63,946 bases of DNA from an uncultured Prevotellaceae bacterium (lineage in GTDB: Bacteria > Bacteroidota > Bacteroidia > Bacteroidales > Muribaculaceae), in the NCBI GenBank assembly GCA_947254205.1, contig CAMYCE010000002.1:1-63946 (forward strand). Reading direction: 5' to 3'. Below the pieces are notes generated by a model, which saw only the letters and a list, made by a program, of their open reading frames with translations, did no database searches and had not been told where the DNA came from. Positions 35,147-45,349 of this stretch are shown piece after piece (position 1 is the stretch's first letter; each line of letters begins with the position of its first letter). The translations under genes and the position numbers were made by a program.

Positions 35147-37245
35147 AGCAAGCCAACAAACACCACATCATGGCTCGCTACTCGGTAGTAGTGCTTGTGA
35201 TGCTCCTGTTTGCGGGGTGCATCGTCTATGAGCTTTTCAAAACAGCAGTCACCTATGCCGAAGAGTGGAACTTGAAGTCGAAAAACATTTTGTGCGACTC
35301 CACCATCATCGAGCCCGAACGGGGCAAAATTCTCGCCGACAATGGCACAATTCTCGCTGCCAACCTGCAATTCTACACTGCACGCATCGACTGGAAAACC
35401 GCAGGCATCAAAGACGACACGCTCAAGAAATATCTACCTGCCTTGTGCGACAGTCTTCACGCCTTCGACCCTTCACGCACAGCCCAGCAATGGAAAGATG
35501 AACTGCTGCGCGCCCAAGAAAAAAAGAAACGCGCCTATCGCCTGTTTTCACTGCTCAGCCATCACGAGTATAAACGGCTCAAAACGTTTCCCTACTTCAA
35601 CAAAAAACGCAACCAAACAGGCCTGTATGGCGAGCTCAAGATGCTGCGTTGCAAGCCCTATGGCAAGATGGCTGCACGAAGCATTGGTAGCACGGGCGAA
35701 AACATCGACTCGGTGTGGGACAGCAAGCGCAAAAAGCGCATTGCCATAAGCCACGGCGTGCACGGACATTCGGGGCTTGAAATGGCTCTCGACCCCTACC
35801 TCTATGGCAAGCCCGGCCTCTCGGAGCGCATTCAGCTCACCTCCAACGTGGTGAAAGGTGTGAAAAAAGCCCCCGAACGAGGCTACGACATCACCACAAC
35901 CATCAACATTCAACTGCAAGACATTGTTGAAAACGAGCTCTACAACATGTTGCTGGAGTCGGAAGCCAAGTGGGGCACAGCCGTGCTCATGGAGGTTGCC
36001 ACCGGTGAGATTAAAGCCATCTCCAACCTTGAGTGGAACAACAATGCCGGCGACTATATCGAGGGTAGCAACCATGCCGTGAGCGGATATGAGCCCGGCT
36101 CGGTGATGAAACCCATCAGCATGATGGTGGCCCTTGAAGACGGAGTGATCAACAACATCGACTCCAAGATTGTGACCGGCTCGGTGTGGAACTATTGTGG
36201 CCGCCCCATCAAAGACCCTCATGGTGGCTCAGCCCTGTCGCCCCGCGAAATCATCGAGACCTCGTCAAACATTGGCATGTCGAAAATTGTGGTAAAAAAA
36301 TATGGCAACAATCCCGATGGTTTTCGCAAACGACTTGAAGGCATGGGATTTTTTGACAAATTCAACATGGGCATTGCCGGTGAGAAACGCCCCATTTTTC
36401 CACAACTGGGGCACACCAATGCCGACCGTGTGGCACTCACTCGCATGGCATTTGGCTACACCACGATGATTCCGCCCATGTATATTTTGGGCATGTATAA
36501 CGCCATTGCCAACAACGGCAAATTTGTGCGCCCACATCTGGTGAAGAAATATTCGCGAGAGGGCATCGACTCCATTCCTGCCATCGACTATGTGCGCAAG
36601 CAGGTGTGCAGTGCCGAGAACGCCCAAAAATTGCGCATCATGTTGCACGATGTGGTGTGGGGCAAGCGAGGCACAGCGCGCAAGTGGGTGCAGAGCGACC
36701 TTGTGGAAATTGCCGGAAAAACGGGCACAGCCTACACGATTGAAAACGGAAGCTATGGCTCACAAAAGCGACTGGCATTTTGCGGATTTTTCCCCTATGA
36801 ACACCCCAAATATAGCTGCGTGGTGCTCATGCTGGGAGCCAATCGCGGAGCAGGAGCCAGCAGTGGCGTGGTGCTCAAAAACATAGCCCTGCGCATGTAT
36901 GCCCGCGGCTTGCTCGACAACATTTCGGACTATCGCAACGACAGCATCAAAACCGGCGTGGCAAAATCGCCCACCCTCTATGCCACCACCAGCCCCACTC
37001 GCCATGCCACAATCAAAAAAAGCTTGGGCATAGCCTCACACAAGACATTCAAACATGCTGCCATGCCTGCACAAGGCAAAATGCCCAATGTGGTGGGCAT
37101 GAATGTGCGCGAGGCCATTGCTCAACTCGAACGCCTTGGGCTCACCGTGCGTTGCAGTGGCAGTGGCTATGTGGCACAGCAAAGCGTGACTGCAGGCTCC
37201 CCCTGCCAGCATGGGCAAATGGTGTATTTGAAACTAAGACATTAA
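35143..37245 (+). CDS. ftsI: Division transpeptidase (penicillin-binding protein) with C-terminal PASTA domain
   Basis: This 700-residue class B penicillin-binding protein cross-links septal peptidoglycan. One membrane anchor (about 9-31) is followed by the pedestal domain (IIEPERGKILADNGTILAAN) and the transpeptidase domain. The active-site Ser is in GSVMKPIS, the SxN motif in SSNIG, and the KTG triad in AGKTGTAYT. A PASTA domain closes the protein (about 645-698, KMPNVVGMNVREAIAQLERL), as is usual in Bacteroidetes. It is coupled to ftsL by a 4-nt overlap. Confidence 0.96.
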   Translation: MKQANKHHIMARYSVVVLVMLLFAGCIVYELFKTAVTYAEEWNLKSKNILCDSTIIEPERGKILADNGTILAANLQFYTARIDWKTAGIKDDTLKKYLPALCDSLHAFDPSRTAQQWKDELLRAQEKKKRAYRLFSLLSHHEYKRLKTFPYFNKKRNQTGLYGELKMLRCKPYGKMAARSIGSTGENIDSVWDSKRKKRIAISHGVHGHSGLEMALDPYLYGKPGLSERIQLTSNVVKGVKKAPERGYDITTTINIQLQDIVENELYNMLLESEAKWGTAVLMEVATGEIKAISNLEWNNNAGDYIEGSNHAVSGYEPGSVMKPISMMVALEDGVINNIDSKIVTGSVWNYCGRPIKDPHGGSALSPREIIETSSNIGMSKIVVKKYGNNPDGFRKRLEGMGFFDKFNMGIAGEKRPIFPQLGHTNADRVALTRMAFGYTTMIPPMYILGMYNAIANNGKFVRPHLVKKYSREGIDSIPAIDYVRKQVCSAENAQKLRIMLHDVVWGKRGTARKWVQSDLVEIAGKTGTAYTIENGSYGSQKRLAFCGFFPYEHPKYSCVVLMLGANRGAGASSGVVLKNIALRMYARGLLDNISDYRNDSIKTGVAKSPTLYATTSPTRHATIKKSLGIASHKTFKHAAMPAQGKMPNVVGMNVREAIAQLERLGLTVRCSGSGYVAQQSVTAGSPCQHGQMVYLKLRH

Positions 37246-37282
37246 AGCATTTTTTTTGACTATATATAGACATATTAATAAA

Positions 37283-38746
37283 ATGGAAAAACAACTCAGC
37301 CAATTGATTGCGGCCATCAACGTGCTGCAAGTGAAAGGTAGCACAGGCAAGAGCATCACACAAGTGATCAACGACTCACGCCAAGCCTGCCCTGGAGCAT
37401 TGTTCATTGCAATTAAAGGGGTAGCTATCGATGCCCATCGTTTTATTCCACAAGTCATTGAGGCTGGTGTGGAGGCTGTGGTGTGTGAGGACCTCCCCGC
37501 CCAACTCAGCGACCAAGTGACCTATATTCAAGTCAAAGACAGCAACATTGCACTGGCTCATCTTGCCTCGGCATGGTATGACCACCCCTCACGCCAACTC
37601 AAACTCGTGGGCGTGACCGGCACCAACGGCAAAACCACCACCGCCACCCTGCTCTATGAAATGGCACAGCTCATGGGCTACAAGGCAGGCTTGCTCTCGA
37701 CAGTGAAAAACATCATCGACAAGACCGAATTGCCAGCCAAGCAAACCACCCCCGACCACCTGTCGCTCAACCTGTTGCTACACAACATGGTTGAAGCCGG
37801 TTGCGACTATGCCTTCATGGAGGTGAGCTCACATGCCTGCGCCCAACATCGCATCGACGGGTTGCAATTTGCCGGTGGCATTTTCACCAATCTCACACGC
37901 GATCACCTCGACTATCACAAAACGGTAGAGAACTATATCAAGGCCAAGAAAATGTTTTTCGACAACCTGCCAGCCCAAGCCTTTGCATTGGTGAACATTG
38001 ACGACAAGCAAGGCCCTGTGATGGTGCAAAACACACGAGCACACAAGCACACCTACTCGTTGCGTGGCATGGCCGACTATAAAGCACGTGTCATTGAAGA
38101 CCGCCTCGACGGCACCACCGTCAATTTCAACGGGCAAGAGTTGGAACTCCTGTTCACGGGCCGTTTCAATGTCTACAACCTGCTCTCGGTGTATGGTGCC
38201 TCAATCTTGCTGGGCTTTCCACAAGACGAAGTGCTGGTGAAGATGACAATGCTCACCCCTGTGGCAGGACGTTTCCAGACCATGCGCTCGAGCCGTGGCT
38301 ACACAGCCATTGTTGACTATGCCCACACCCCCGACGCTCTCATCAATGTGCTCGACACCGTGAAAGAGGTGTTGGGTGGCAAGGGAAACATTATCACCGT
38401 GTGTGGTTGTGGCGGAGACCGCGACAAGGGCAAACGCCCCATCATGGCTGCCGAAGCCGCCACCCGCAGCAACAAGGTGATACTCACCAGCGACAACCCT
38501 CGCACCGAAGACCCCGAAGCCATTTTGCGCGACATGGAGGCTGGACTCTCGCCTCAAGACCGCCTCAAGACTCTCAAAATCACCGATCGCCGCGATGCCA
38601 TCAGGGCCGCCTGCCAGTTTGCCACAAGTGGCGATGTGGTGCTTGTGGCAGGCAAGGGCCACGAAGACTATCAAGAAATCAATGGAGTGAAACACCACTT
38701 CGACGACCGCGAAGTGTTGCAAGCCATTTTCAACGACGAAAAATAA
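37283..38746 (+). CDS. murE: UDP-MurNAc-tripeptide synthetase (meso-diaminopimelate adding)
   Basis: This 487-residue Mur ligase adds the third residue of the stem peptide. The ATP loop is GVTGTNGKTTTATL. The substrate-selecting motif reads DNPR (SDNPRTEDP), the form found in enzymes that use meso-diaminopimelate. HLSLNLLLHNM and YDYAHTPDALINVL-type elements are present. The ATG at 37283 follows ftsI by 37 nt; an upstream TTG frame extension is not needed. Confidence 0.96.
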   Translation: MEKQLSQLIAAINVLQVKGSTGKSITQVINDSRQACPGALFIAIKGVAIDAHRFIPQVIEAGVEAVVCEDLPAQLSDQVTYIQVKDSNIALAHLASAWYDHPSRQLKLVGVTGTNGKTTTATLLYEMAQLMGYKAGLLSTVKNIIDKTELPAKQTTPDHLSLNLLLHNMVEAGCDYAFMEVSSHACAQHRIDGLQFAGGIFTNLTRDHLDYHKTVENYIKAKKMFFDNLPAQAFALVNIDDKQGPVMVQNTRAHKHTYSLRGMADYKARVIEDRLDGTTVNFNGQELELLFTGRFNVYNLLSVYGASILLGFPQDEVLVKMTMLTPVAGRFQTMRSSRGYTAIVDYAHTPDALINVLDTVKEVLGGKGNIITVCGCGGDRDKGKRPIMAAEAATRSNKVILTSDNPRTEDPEAILRDMEAGLSPQDRLKTLKITDRRDAIRAACQFATSGDVVLVAGKGHEDYQEINGVKHHFDDREVLQAIFNDEK

Positions 38747-38758
38747 AATTGCACAGCT

Positions 38759-40063
38759 ATGCTATATCACCTATTTCATTATTTAGAACAATATCATGTG
38801 CCCGGTGCACGCCTGTTTGACTACATCACCTTCCGCTCCGGGTTTGCACTCATTTTATCGCTCTTCATTGCCATTGTGTTTGGCCGTCGCATTATCGACC
38901 GATTGCAACTCATGCAAGTGGGCGAAATTGTACGCAACTTGGGCTTGCAAGGGCAAATGGACAAGAAAGGCACTCCCACCATGGGAGGCATCATTATCAT
39001 CGTTTCGATATTGGTGCCCTGCCTGCTACTGGGAAAACTCGACAACATCTACATGATACTCATGATTGTTGCCACCTTGTGGTGTGGGGCTTTGGGCTTT
39101 GCCGACGACTACATCAAAGTGGCCCACCACAACAAAGAGGGCATGAAAGGCCGTTTTAAAATTGTGGGACAAGTGGGCTTGGGGCTCATAGTGGGCCTCA
39201 CCATGTATTTGAGTCCCGCCATTGTGATGAGCCAGAGCAATGAGGGGCAGGCCGTGCAACGCACCGAGATTGCTCAAATGACACAAAACACAACTATCAA
39301 CGGTGACGCCGGCCGGCAAGCAACAACCAAGGTGCAAACGATCAAGTCGCCACAGACCACCTTGCCCTTTGTGAAAAATCACAATTTCAACTATGCCTAT
39401 TTCACCCAATGGATGGGCGACTATGCTCAAACTGGCGGTTGGATGCTCTTTATACTGGTCACCATATTTGTAGTGGCAGCCGTGAGCAACGGAGCCAACC
39501 TCACCGATGGTCTCGATGGCTTGGCCACAGGCACCTCGGCCATTATTGGGCTGGCACTTGCCATCATGTGCTATTTGGGAGGCAATGTGGTGTATTCGAC
39601 CTATCTCAACATCATGTATATCCCCGATAGCTCTGAGCTGGTGGTCTATGCTGCAGCCTTCATTGGTGCCACAGTGGGCTTTTTGTGGTATAACTCCTAT
39701 CCTGCCCAAGTGTTTATGGGCGACACAGGCAGTCTGTGCTTGGGTGGCATCATTGCCGTGTTTGCTATTCTCATACGCAAAGAGTTGCTCATTCCCATCT
39801 TGTGCCTCATCTTCTTTGTCGAAGACCTATCGGTGATGATACAAGTAGCCTATTTCAAATACACCAAGAAAAAAACAGGCGAGGGCAAGCGTGTGTTTAA
39901 GATGACCCCCTTGCATCATCACTTTCAAGTGCCCGGAGGCAAGGTTGAAGCCTTGTTGCAAAAACCGCTCAACTCCATACCCGAGTCAAAGATTGTGATG
40001 CGATTTTTCCTCGTAGCCATCTTCTTGGCAGTTATCACTTTTGTGACTCTAAAAATCAGATAA
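38759..40063 (+). CDS. mraY: Phospho-MurNAc-pentapeptide transferase
   Basis: This 434-residue integral membrane enzyme makes lipid I from UDP-MurNAc-pentapeptide and undecaprenyl phosphate. Conserved sites include GTPTMGGIIII, the aspartates in LGFADDYIKV and the segment SNGANLTDGLDGLATGTS, and the His cluster MTPLHHHF. Like other Bacteroidetes enzymes it has an insert of about 60 residues between two membrane segments (about 160-220). It also carries a short extra stretch (GGKVEALLQKPLNSIP) after the His cluster that looks longer than usual. Confidence 0.96.
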   Translation: MLYHLFHYLEQYHVPGARLFDYITFRSGFALILSLFIAIVFGRRIIDRLQLMQVGEIVRNLGLQGQMDKKGTPTMGGIIIIVSILVPCLLLGKLDNIYMILMIVATLWCGALGFADDYIKVAHHNKEGMKGRFKIVGQVGLGLIVGLTMYLSPAIVMSQSNEGQAVQRTEIAQMTQNTTINGDAGRQATTKVQTIKSPQTTLPFVKNHNFNYAYFTQWMGDYAQTGGWMLFILVTIFVVAAVSNGANLTDGLDGLATGTSAIIGLALAIMCYLGGNVVYSTYLNIMYIPDSSELVVYAAAFIGATVGFLWYNSYPAQVFMGDTGSLCLGGIIAVFAILIRKELLIPILCLIFFVEDLSVMIQVAYFKYTKKKTGEGKRVFKMTPLHHHFQVPGGKVEALLQKPLNSIPESKIVMRFFLVAIFLAVITFVTLKIR

Positions 40064-40092
40064 TAAAAGCACATTCAACAATATAGCTAATT

Positions 40093-41430
40093 ATGACAAA
40101 GCGCATTGTAATATTAGGTGGTGGCGAGAGTGGCGTGGGTGCCGCAGTGCTTGCCCAACAAAAAGAAATGGACGTGTTTTTGACCGACATGGGCAAAATC
40201 GCACCCAAGTATCAAGAATTGCTCAACCAGCATGGCATTGCTTGGGAAGAGGGGGGACACACCGAGAGCCGAGTGCTGGCTGCCGATGAAATCATCAAGA
40301 GCCCCGGCATTCCATCAACAGCTCCCTTGGTGAAAAAGGCTATCGACAAAAATATCCCTATCATTAGCGAAATTGAATTTGCTGGCCGATACACCAATGC
40401 CAAGATGGTGTGCATCACCGGTAGCAATGGCAAAACCACCACCACCCTGCTCACCTATCACATTTTGAAGAAAGCAGGACTGAATGTGGGGCTGGCTGGC
40501 AACATTGGTCACAGCCTTGCTTTGCAGGTTGCCACCGAGAAGCACGATGTGTATGTGCTTGAGCTGAGCAGTTTTCAACTCGACAACATGTATGAGTTCA
40601 AGGCCAACGTGGCAGTGCTGCTCAACATCACGCCCGACCACCTCGACCGCTACGACTACAAGATGGAGAACTATGTTGCAGCCAAATTCCGCATTATGCA
40701 AAATCAAACGCCTGCCGACACCTTTATCTATTGGCAAGACGACCCCATCATAGCAGCTCAACTCAAAAATCACAAGAGCGAGGCTCGCCTATTGCCCTTC
40801 AGTGCTGGCGACGAGGAAAATTGCGCAGCCTATATGCAAGACGGCATCATGAAATTTGACATCGATGGCACGCATTGGGAAATTCCACGCTCGCAACTAT
40901 CGCTCAAGGGGTTGCACAACATCTACAACTCGATGGCTGCCGGTATCTCGGCCACTTTGCTCGACATTAAAGACGAGGTGATACGCAAAGCTCTTGCCGA
41001 TTTTGAGGCAGTAGAAAATCGCCTTGAATTTGTGCGCACAGTTGAAGGGGTGACCTATATCAACGACTCCAAGGCCACCAACGTGAATGCCACATGGTAT
41101 GCCCTTGAGAGCATGACCACTCCCACCATTCTCATTTTGGGGGGCGTGGACAAGGGTAATGACTATAGCGAAATCGAGGAATTTGTGAAAAAGAAGGTGA
41201 AAGCTATTGTGTGCTTGGGGGTTGACAACACCAAGCTGCACAACTTCTTTGATGGCAAAGTTCCCATTATCACCGATGCACGTAGCATGCCCGAGTGTGT
41301 TGACTGGTGCCATCGTCTCTCGCAAAGTGGCGACACCGTGTTGCTATCGCCCTGCTGTGCCAGCTTCGACTTGTTTAAAAACATGGAAGATCGTGGGCAT
41401 CAATTTAAAGAACTGGTGGGCAAAATTTAA
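40093..41430 (+). CDS. murD: UDP-MurNAc-L-alanine:D-glutamate ligase
   Basis: This 445-residue ligase adds D-Glu to the stem peptide. It begins with a Rossmann-like UDP-binding domain (IVILGGGESGVGAAVLA), then the ATP loop ITGSNGKTTTTLLTY, LNITPDHLDRYDY, and the C-terminal domain with YINDSKATNVNATWYAL and LLSPCCASFDLFKNMEDRG. All are intact. The spacing to mraY is 29 nt and to ftsW 67 nt. Confidence 0.97.
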   Translation: MTKRIVILGGGESGVGAAVLAQQKEMDVFLTDMGKIAPKYQELLNQHGIAWEEGGHTESRVLAADEIIKSPGIPSTAPLVKKAIDKNIPIISEIEFAGRYTNAKMVCITGSNGKTTTTLLTYHILKKAGLNVGLAGNIGHSLALQVATEKHDVYVLELSSFQLDNMYEFKANVAVLLNITPDHLDRYDYKMENYVAAKFRIMQNQTPADTFIYWQDDPIIAAQLKNHKSEARLLPFSAGDEENCAAYMQDGIMKFDIDGTHWEIPRSQLSLKGLHNIYNSMAAGISATLLDIKDEVIRKALADFEAVENRLEFVRTVEGVTYINDSKATNVNATWYALESMTTPTILILGGVDKGNDYSEIEEFVKKKVKAIVCLGVDNTKLHNFFDGKVPIITDARSMPECVDWCHRLSQSGDTVLLSPCCASFDLFKNMEDRGHQFKELVGKI

Positions 41431-41497
41431 CGACGCACACACACAGCATAGATAATATTACACACACACTTCCCCCTTTCAACGAGAACACAACACA

Positions 41498-42832
41498 ATG
41501 GCAGAAAAAACAAAAAAGCATGACGAAGTAACGCGCAAATATGGCGACCCTTGGATTTGGGGCATCTATTTCACGCTCATCATTTTCTCGATTATCGAGT
41601 CCTATAGTGCCTCGAGTCGAGAAATTGGAACAGCTGGCGTGTATATGCCTCTCATCAAGCAATGCCTGTTTCTTGCCTTTGGAGGAGGCTTGGTGGTGGG
41701 GCTTTATCGCACCGACTACAACAACAAAACGTTGCTTGCAGCCCTCATTCCCCTATTGGGAATTGGCACAATTTTGAGCCTACTCTATGTGATGTTTTTT
41801 GGCGAGGTCATCAATGGGGCACAACGTGCCATCAGCCTGCCGGGATTCACCATTCAGCCTGCCGAGCTTGCCAAGCTCTCAATCGTGACCTTGCTTGCCC
41901 ACATTCTTGCACGCAATCAGCAAAAGGCCGATGTGAAGACCAAGGGCATGGTTGAAGTGGCCTTTGTTGTGGGAGCCTTTGGCGCATTGCTCGTGCGCAG
42001 TGGCCTCACCAACACACTCCTGCTCATGAGCATCAGCTTCTCGATGATGTTGATTGGCGGTGCCAAACTCAAAAAAATTGGGTGGGTGATTGTGACCTAT
42101 GGGGTGATTTTTTGCATGCTTTATGCCTTTAAGAGTCACAACGACAACCAAAAGGCCATTCTTGAAGAAAGCGAAAACATCGAAAACATTGTGCAAGAAG
42201 GCGACACCATTGGCAACGACTCGCCAGCTGTAGTGAACCGCCAAAGCACATGGAAAAACCGCATCAACGACTGGTGGAACAGCGACTCGCTCGTGTATAA
42301 ACCCGTGACCAGCAAAAATCAGCAAGAAATGTTCTCGCGCATGGCACAAGCCCATGGAGGCATCACGGGAGTGGGCATTGGGCAATCGCTCGAAACTTCA
42401 CGCCTGCCTCTGGCCTTTAGCGACTACATTTTCTCGATTATCGTTGAAGAGATGGGCATGGTGGGAGGCGTGTTCCTGCTCTTGCTATACTTGTGGTTGC
42501 TGGCTCGTGCCGCCATGATTGCACGGCGGTGCCGGCGTGTGCTACCGGCCTTGCTGGTGATTGGCATGGCATCAATGATTGCCTTTCAAGCCTTGTTTCA
42601 CATGGCCATCAACACGGGGGTGTTTCCTGTGTCGGGGCAACCGCTACCACTCATCTCCAAGGGTGGCACCTCAATTATCGTGACCAGTATAGCCTTTGGC
42701 GTGATGCTCAGCATTAGCCGCACCATTGCCAACTATGATAAAAAGAATATAAAAATCGAAGAGAACAGCCTTCCCAATGAGTTGAGGGCCGAAAACCCTT
42801 CACAATTGATAAGAAACAATGAGTGGAAATAA
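41498..42832 (+). CDS. ftsW: Septal peptidoglycan polymerase FtsW
   Basis: This 444-residue SEDS-family membrane protein polymerises lipid II at the septum together with the ftsI product. It has about ten membrane segments. Landmarks are NGAQRAISLPGFTIQPAELA, GVGIGQSLETSRLPLAFSDY, FSIIVEEMGMVGG and PVSGQPLPLISKGGTS. The large external loop (about 210-275), rich in Asn, Asp and Glu, is longer than in proteobacteria, as usual in Bacteroidetes. Its end overlaps murG by 14 nt. Confidence 0.95.
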   Translation: MAEKTKKHDEVTRKYGDPWIWGIYFTLIIFSIIESYSASSREIGTAGVYMPLIKQCLFLAFGGGLVVGLYRTDYNNKTLLAALIPLLGIGTILSLLYVMFFGEVINGAQRAISLPGFTIQPAELAKLSIVTLLAHILARNQQKADVKTKGMVEVAFVVGAFGALLVRSGLTNTLLLMSISFSMMLIGGAKLKKIGWVIVTYGVIFCMLYAFKSHNDNQKAILEESENIENIVQEGDTIGNDSPAVVNRQSTWKNRINDWWNSDSLVYKPVTSKNQQEMFSRMAQAHGGITGVGIGQSLETSRLPLAFSDYIFSIIVEEMGMVGGVFLLLLYLWLLARAAMIARRCRRVLPALLVIGMASMIAFQALFHMAINTGVFPVSGQPLPLISKGGTSIIVTSIAFGVMLSISRTIANYDKKNIKIEENSLPNELRAENPSQLIRNNEWK

Positions 42833-43934
42833 TAAAAATTTTCTCGTGAGCGGAGGTGGCACAGGTGGCCACATCTTTCCAGCACTATCGATTGCCGGCG
42901 AAATTAAACGTCGCTATCCCGATGCCAACATTCTGTTTGTGGGGGCCGAGGGGCGCATGGAAATGGAGCGTGTGCCTGCCGCCGGCTATGAAATCAAGGG
43001 GTTGCCCGTGATGGGGTTTGACCGCAAGCACTTGTTGCGCAACATCAAGGTGCTCATCAACTTGCGCAAGAGCATGAGCATGGCCAAAAAAATTCTCAAA
43101 GAGTTCAAACCCGATATTGCCATAGGCGTGGGAGGCTATGCCAGCGGCCCCATGCTCAAGCAAGCCCAAAAACATGGCATCGCCACCCTCATTCAAGAGC
43201 AGAACTCCTATGCCGGAGTCACCAACAAGCTATTGGCTCAAAAAGCCAACTGCATTTGCGTGGCCTATGAGGGCATGGAGCGTTTCTTCCCTGCCCAAAA
43301 GATTGTGATGACAGGCAACCCCGTGCGTCGCAACCTGCTGGAGTGCACAGCCACCCCACAAGAGGCTCGCAAAGCCATGAATCTTGACCCCGACAAGCGC
43401 ACAGTGCTCATCATTGGCGGTAGCTTGGGAGCACGCACTATCAACGAGGCCATCATCGAGGCTTTGCCTGCAATAGGGGCCGAAAGCGACGTGCAAGTGG
43501 TGTGGCAAACGGGTAAAATATATGATGCCAAGTGCCGTGAAGCTCTTGCAGCATCGGGAGTGAAAAATGTGATTCAAATGCCCTTTATCGCCAACATGGA
43601 CATGGCCTATCGTGCTGCCCATCTTGTGATCTCACGTGCTGGTGCAAGTTCTATTTCTGAATTGCAACTGCTTGGCAAACCGGCAATACTGGTGCCATCG
43701 CCCAACGTATCGGAAGATCACCAAACCAAAAACGCCCTTGCACTCGTCAATCGCGAAGCCGCCATCATGATTACCGATGCCCAAGCATCGCAACAGCTGG
43801 TCCACACCATGCTTGAGGTGGTGAAAAACGACGACAGGCTCAAGTCGCTTGCCCGGCATGTCGAGAAAATGGCATTGCGCGATGCCGCCGAGCACATTGT
43901 TGACCATGTGATGGCACTTGTTGAAGGACAATAA
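42819..43934 (+). CDS. murG: Lipid II synthase, UDP-GlcNAc transferase
   Basis: This 371-residue GT28 glycosyltransferase adds GlcNAc to lipid I. The N-terminal glycine loop SGGGTGGHIFPALSIA, the second glycine motif GVGGYASGPMLK, IQEQNSYAGVTNK, and the donor-binding GGSLGARTINEA and ISRAGASSISEL are intact. The ATG lies inside the ftsW end. Confidence 0.97.
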   Translation: MSGNNKNFLVSGGGTGGHIFPALSIAGEIKRRYPDANILFVGAEGRMEMERVPAAGYEIKGLPVMGFDRKHLLRNIKVLINLRKSMSMAKKILKEFKPDIAIGVGGYASGPMLKQAQKHGIATLIQEQNSYAGVTNKLLAQKANCICVAYEGMERFFPAQKIVMTGNPVRRNLLECTATPQEARKAMNLDPDKRTVLIIGGSLGARTINEAIIEALPAIGAESDVQVVWQTGKIYDAKCREALAASGVKNVIQMPFIANMDMAYRAAHLVISRAGASSISELQLLGKPAILVPSPNVSEDHQTKNALALVNREAAIMITDAQASQQLVHTMLEVVKNDDRLKSLARHVEKMALRDAAEHIVDHVMALVEGQ

Positions 43935-43966
43935 TAACCCCTAATGAAACTAGAAGGTAAAAAAAG

Positions 43967-45349
43967 ATGAAAGATTTTAAATCGCTATATTTTGTGGGAG
44001 CAGGAGGCATAGGCATGGCAGCACTTGAGCGCTATTTTCTTGCCCAAGGCAAGCGCGTGGCCGGCTATGACCGCACAAGCACCGAACTCACCCAAGCACT
44101 CGAAAAAGAAGGTGTGGAAATTGCCTATGACGAGAATCCTCGCCTCATTCCCACCTATTGCCAAGACAGCAACAACACCTTGGTGGTGTACACCCCAGCC
44201 ATACCCGACAGCCATGCCGGCCTGCAATACTTCAGAGCCCATGGCTTTGAAGTGGTGAAGCGTGCCAAGTTGCTGGGCATTGTCACCGAGCACTCACAGG
44301 CCTTGTGCTTTGCCGGCACCCATGGCAAGACCACCACATCGAGCATGGCGGCCCACATTCTCGAAGTGGCAGGAGTGGGCAGCAATGCCTTTTTGGGAGG
44401 CGTGTTGCGCAACTATGGCAGCAATTTCTTGTTGTCGAAAACCAGTCCCTACTCGGTGATCGAGGCCGATGAGTTTGACCGCTCATTTCATCACTTGTCG
44501 CCACATGTGGCCGTTATCACCTCAACCGATGCCGACCACCTCGACATCTATGGCAACTATGAGAACTATCTCGAAAGTTTTGCCCACTTCACCCAGCTCA
44601 TTCGCCCGGGGGGTGCCCTCATTGTGCACACAGGACTTGACCTCCAACCCCGAGTGCAAGATGGTGTGAAAATCTACACCTACTCAAAAGAAGAAGGCGA
44701 CTTTCACGCCCAAAATGTGCGCAAGGGCGGTGGCGAAATCACATTCGACATGGTGACCCCATCGGGCACGATAAGCAACATCAAGCTGGGTGTGCCTGTC
44801 GACATCAACATCGAAAATGCTATTGCCTCAATGGCTGCCTGCTGGCTCATCGATGTGCCTGCCGAGGCCATGATCCGTGCCATCGCATCGTTTATGGGTC
44901 CTAAACGCCGCTTTGAATTTTGGCTCAAAGAAGAAGGCGAAAAAGGGCAAGTCGTGATCGACGACTACGCTCATCACCCCAACGAGTTGAGTGCCAGCAT
45001 CAAGTCGGTGCGCGACCTCTATCCCGGGCGCAAAATCACGGTGCTGTTTCAGCCACACCTCTACTCGCGCACGCGCGATTTTGCACCCGAGTTTGCCCAA
45101 GCCCTCTCGCTTGCCGACGAGGTATACTTGTTGCCCATCTATCCTGCCCGCGAACTTCCCATCGAGGGAGTGAGCAGTGAAATTATTCTTGATGCCGTAA
45201 CATGCCCGGTGAAAAAGATCTACAGCAAAGAAAATTTGATTAATTCAATACATTTGCTTAATTTTGATATTTTGTTAACAGTGGGGGCAGGCGATGTTGT
45301 GAATCTCTTGCCACGCATTTGTGAAGAAGTAAAGAAACAACAACGTTGA
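43967..45349 (+). CDS. murC: UDP-MurNAc:L-alanine ligase
   Basis: This 460-residue ligase adds the first amino acid to UDP-MurNAc. It starts LYFVGAGGIGMAALERYF and has the ATP loop FAGTHGKTTTSSMAAHIL, then VIEADEFDRSFHHLSPHVAV and the C-terminal VVIDDYAHHPNELSASI. The stop codon overlaps the TTG start of ftsQ (TTGA, 45346-45349). Confidence 0.97.
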   Translation: MKDFKSLYFVGAGGIGMAALERYFLAQGKRVAGYDRTSTELTQALEKEGVEIAYDENPRLIPTYCQDSNNTLVVYTPAIPDSHAGLQYFRAHGFEVVKRAKLLGIVTEHSQALCFAGTHGKTTTSSMAAHILEVAGVGSNAFLGGVLRNYGSNFLLSKTSPYSVIEADEFDRSFHHLSPHVAVITSTDADHLDIYGNYENYLESFAHFTQLIRPGGALIVHTGLDLQPRVQDGVKIYTYSKEEGDFHAQNVRKGGGEITFDMVTPSGTISNIKLGVPVDINIENAIASMAACWLIDVPAEAMIRAIASFMGPKRRFEFWLKEEGEKGQVVIDDYAHHPNELSASIKSVRDLYPGRKITVLFQPHLYSRTRDFAPEFAQALSLADEVYLLPIYPARELPIEGVSSEIILDAVTCPVKKIYSKENLINSIHLLNFDILLTVGAGDVVNLLPRICEEVKKQQR

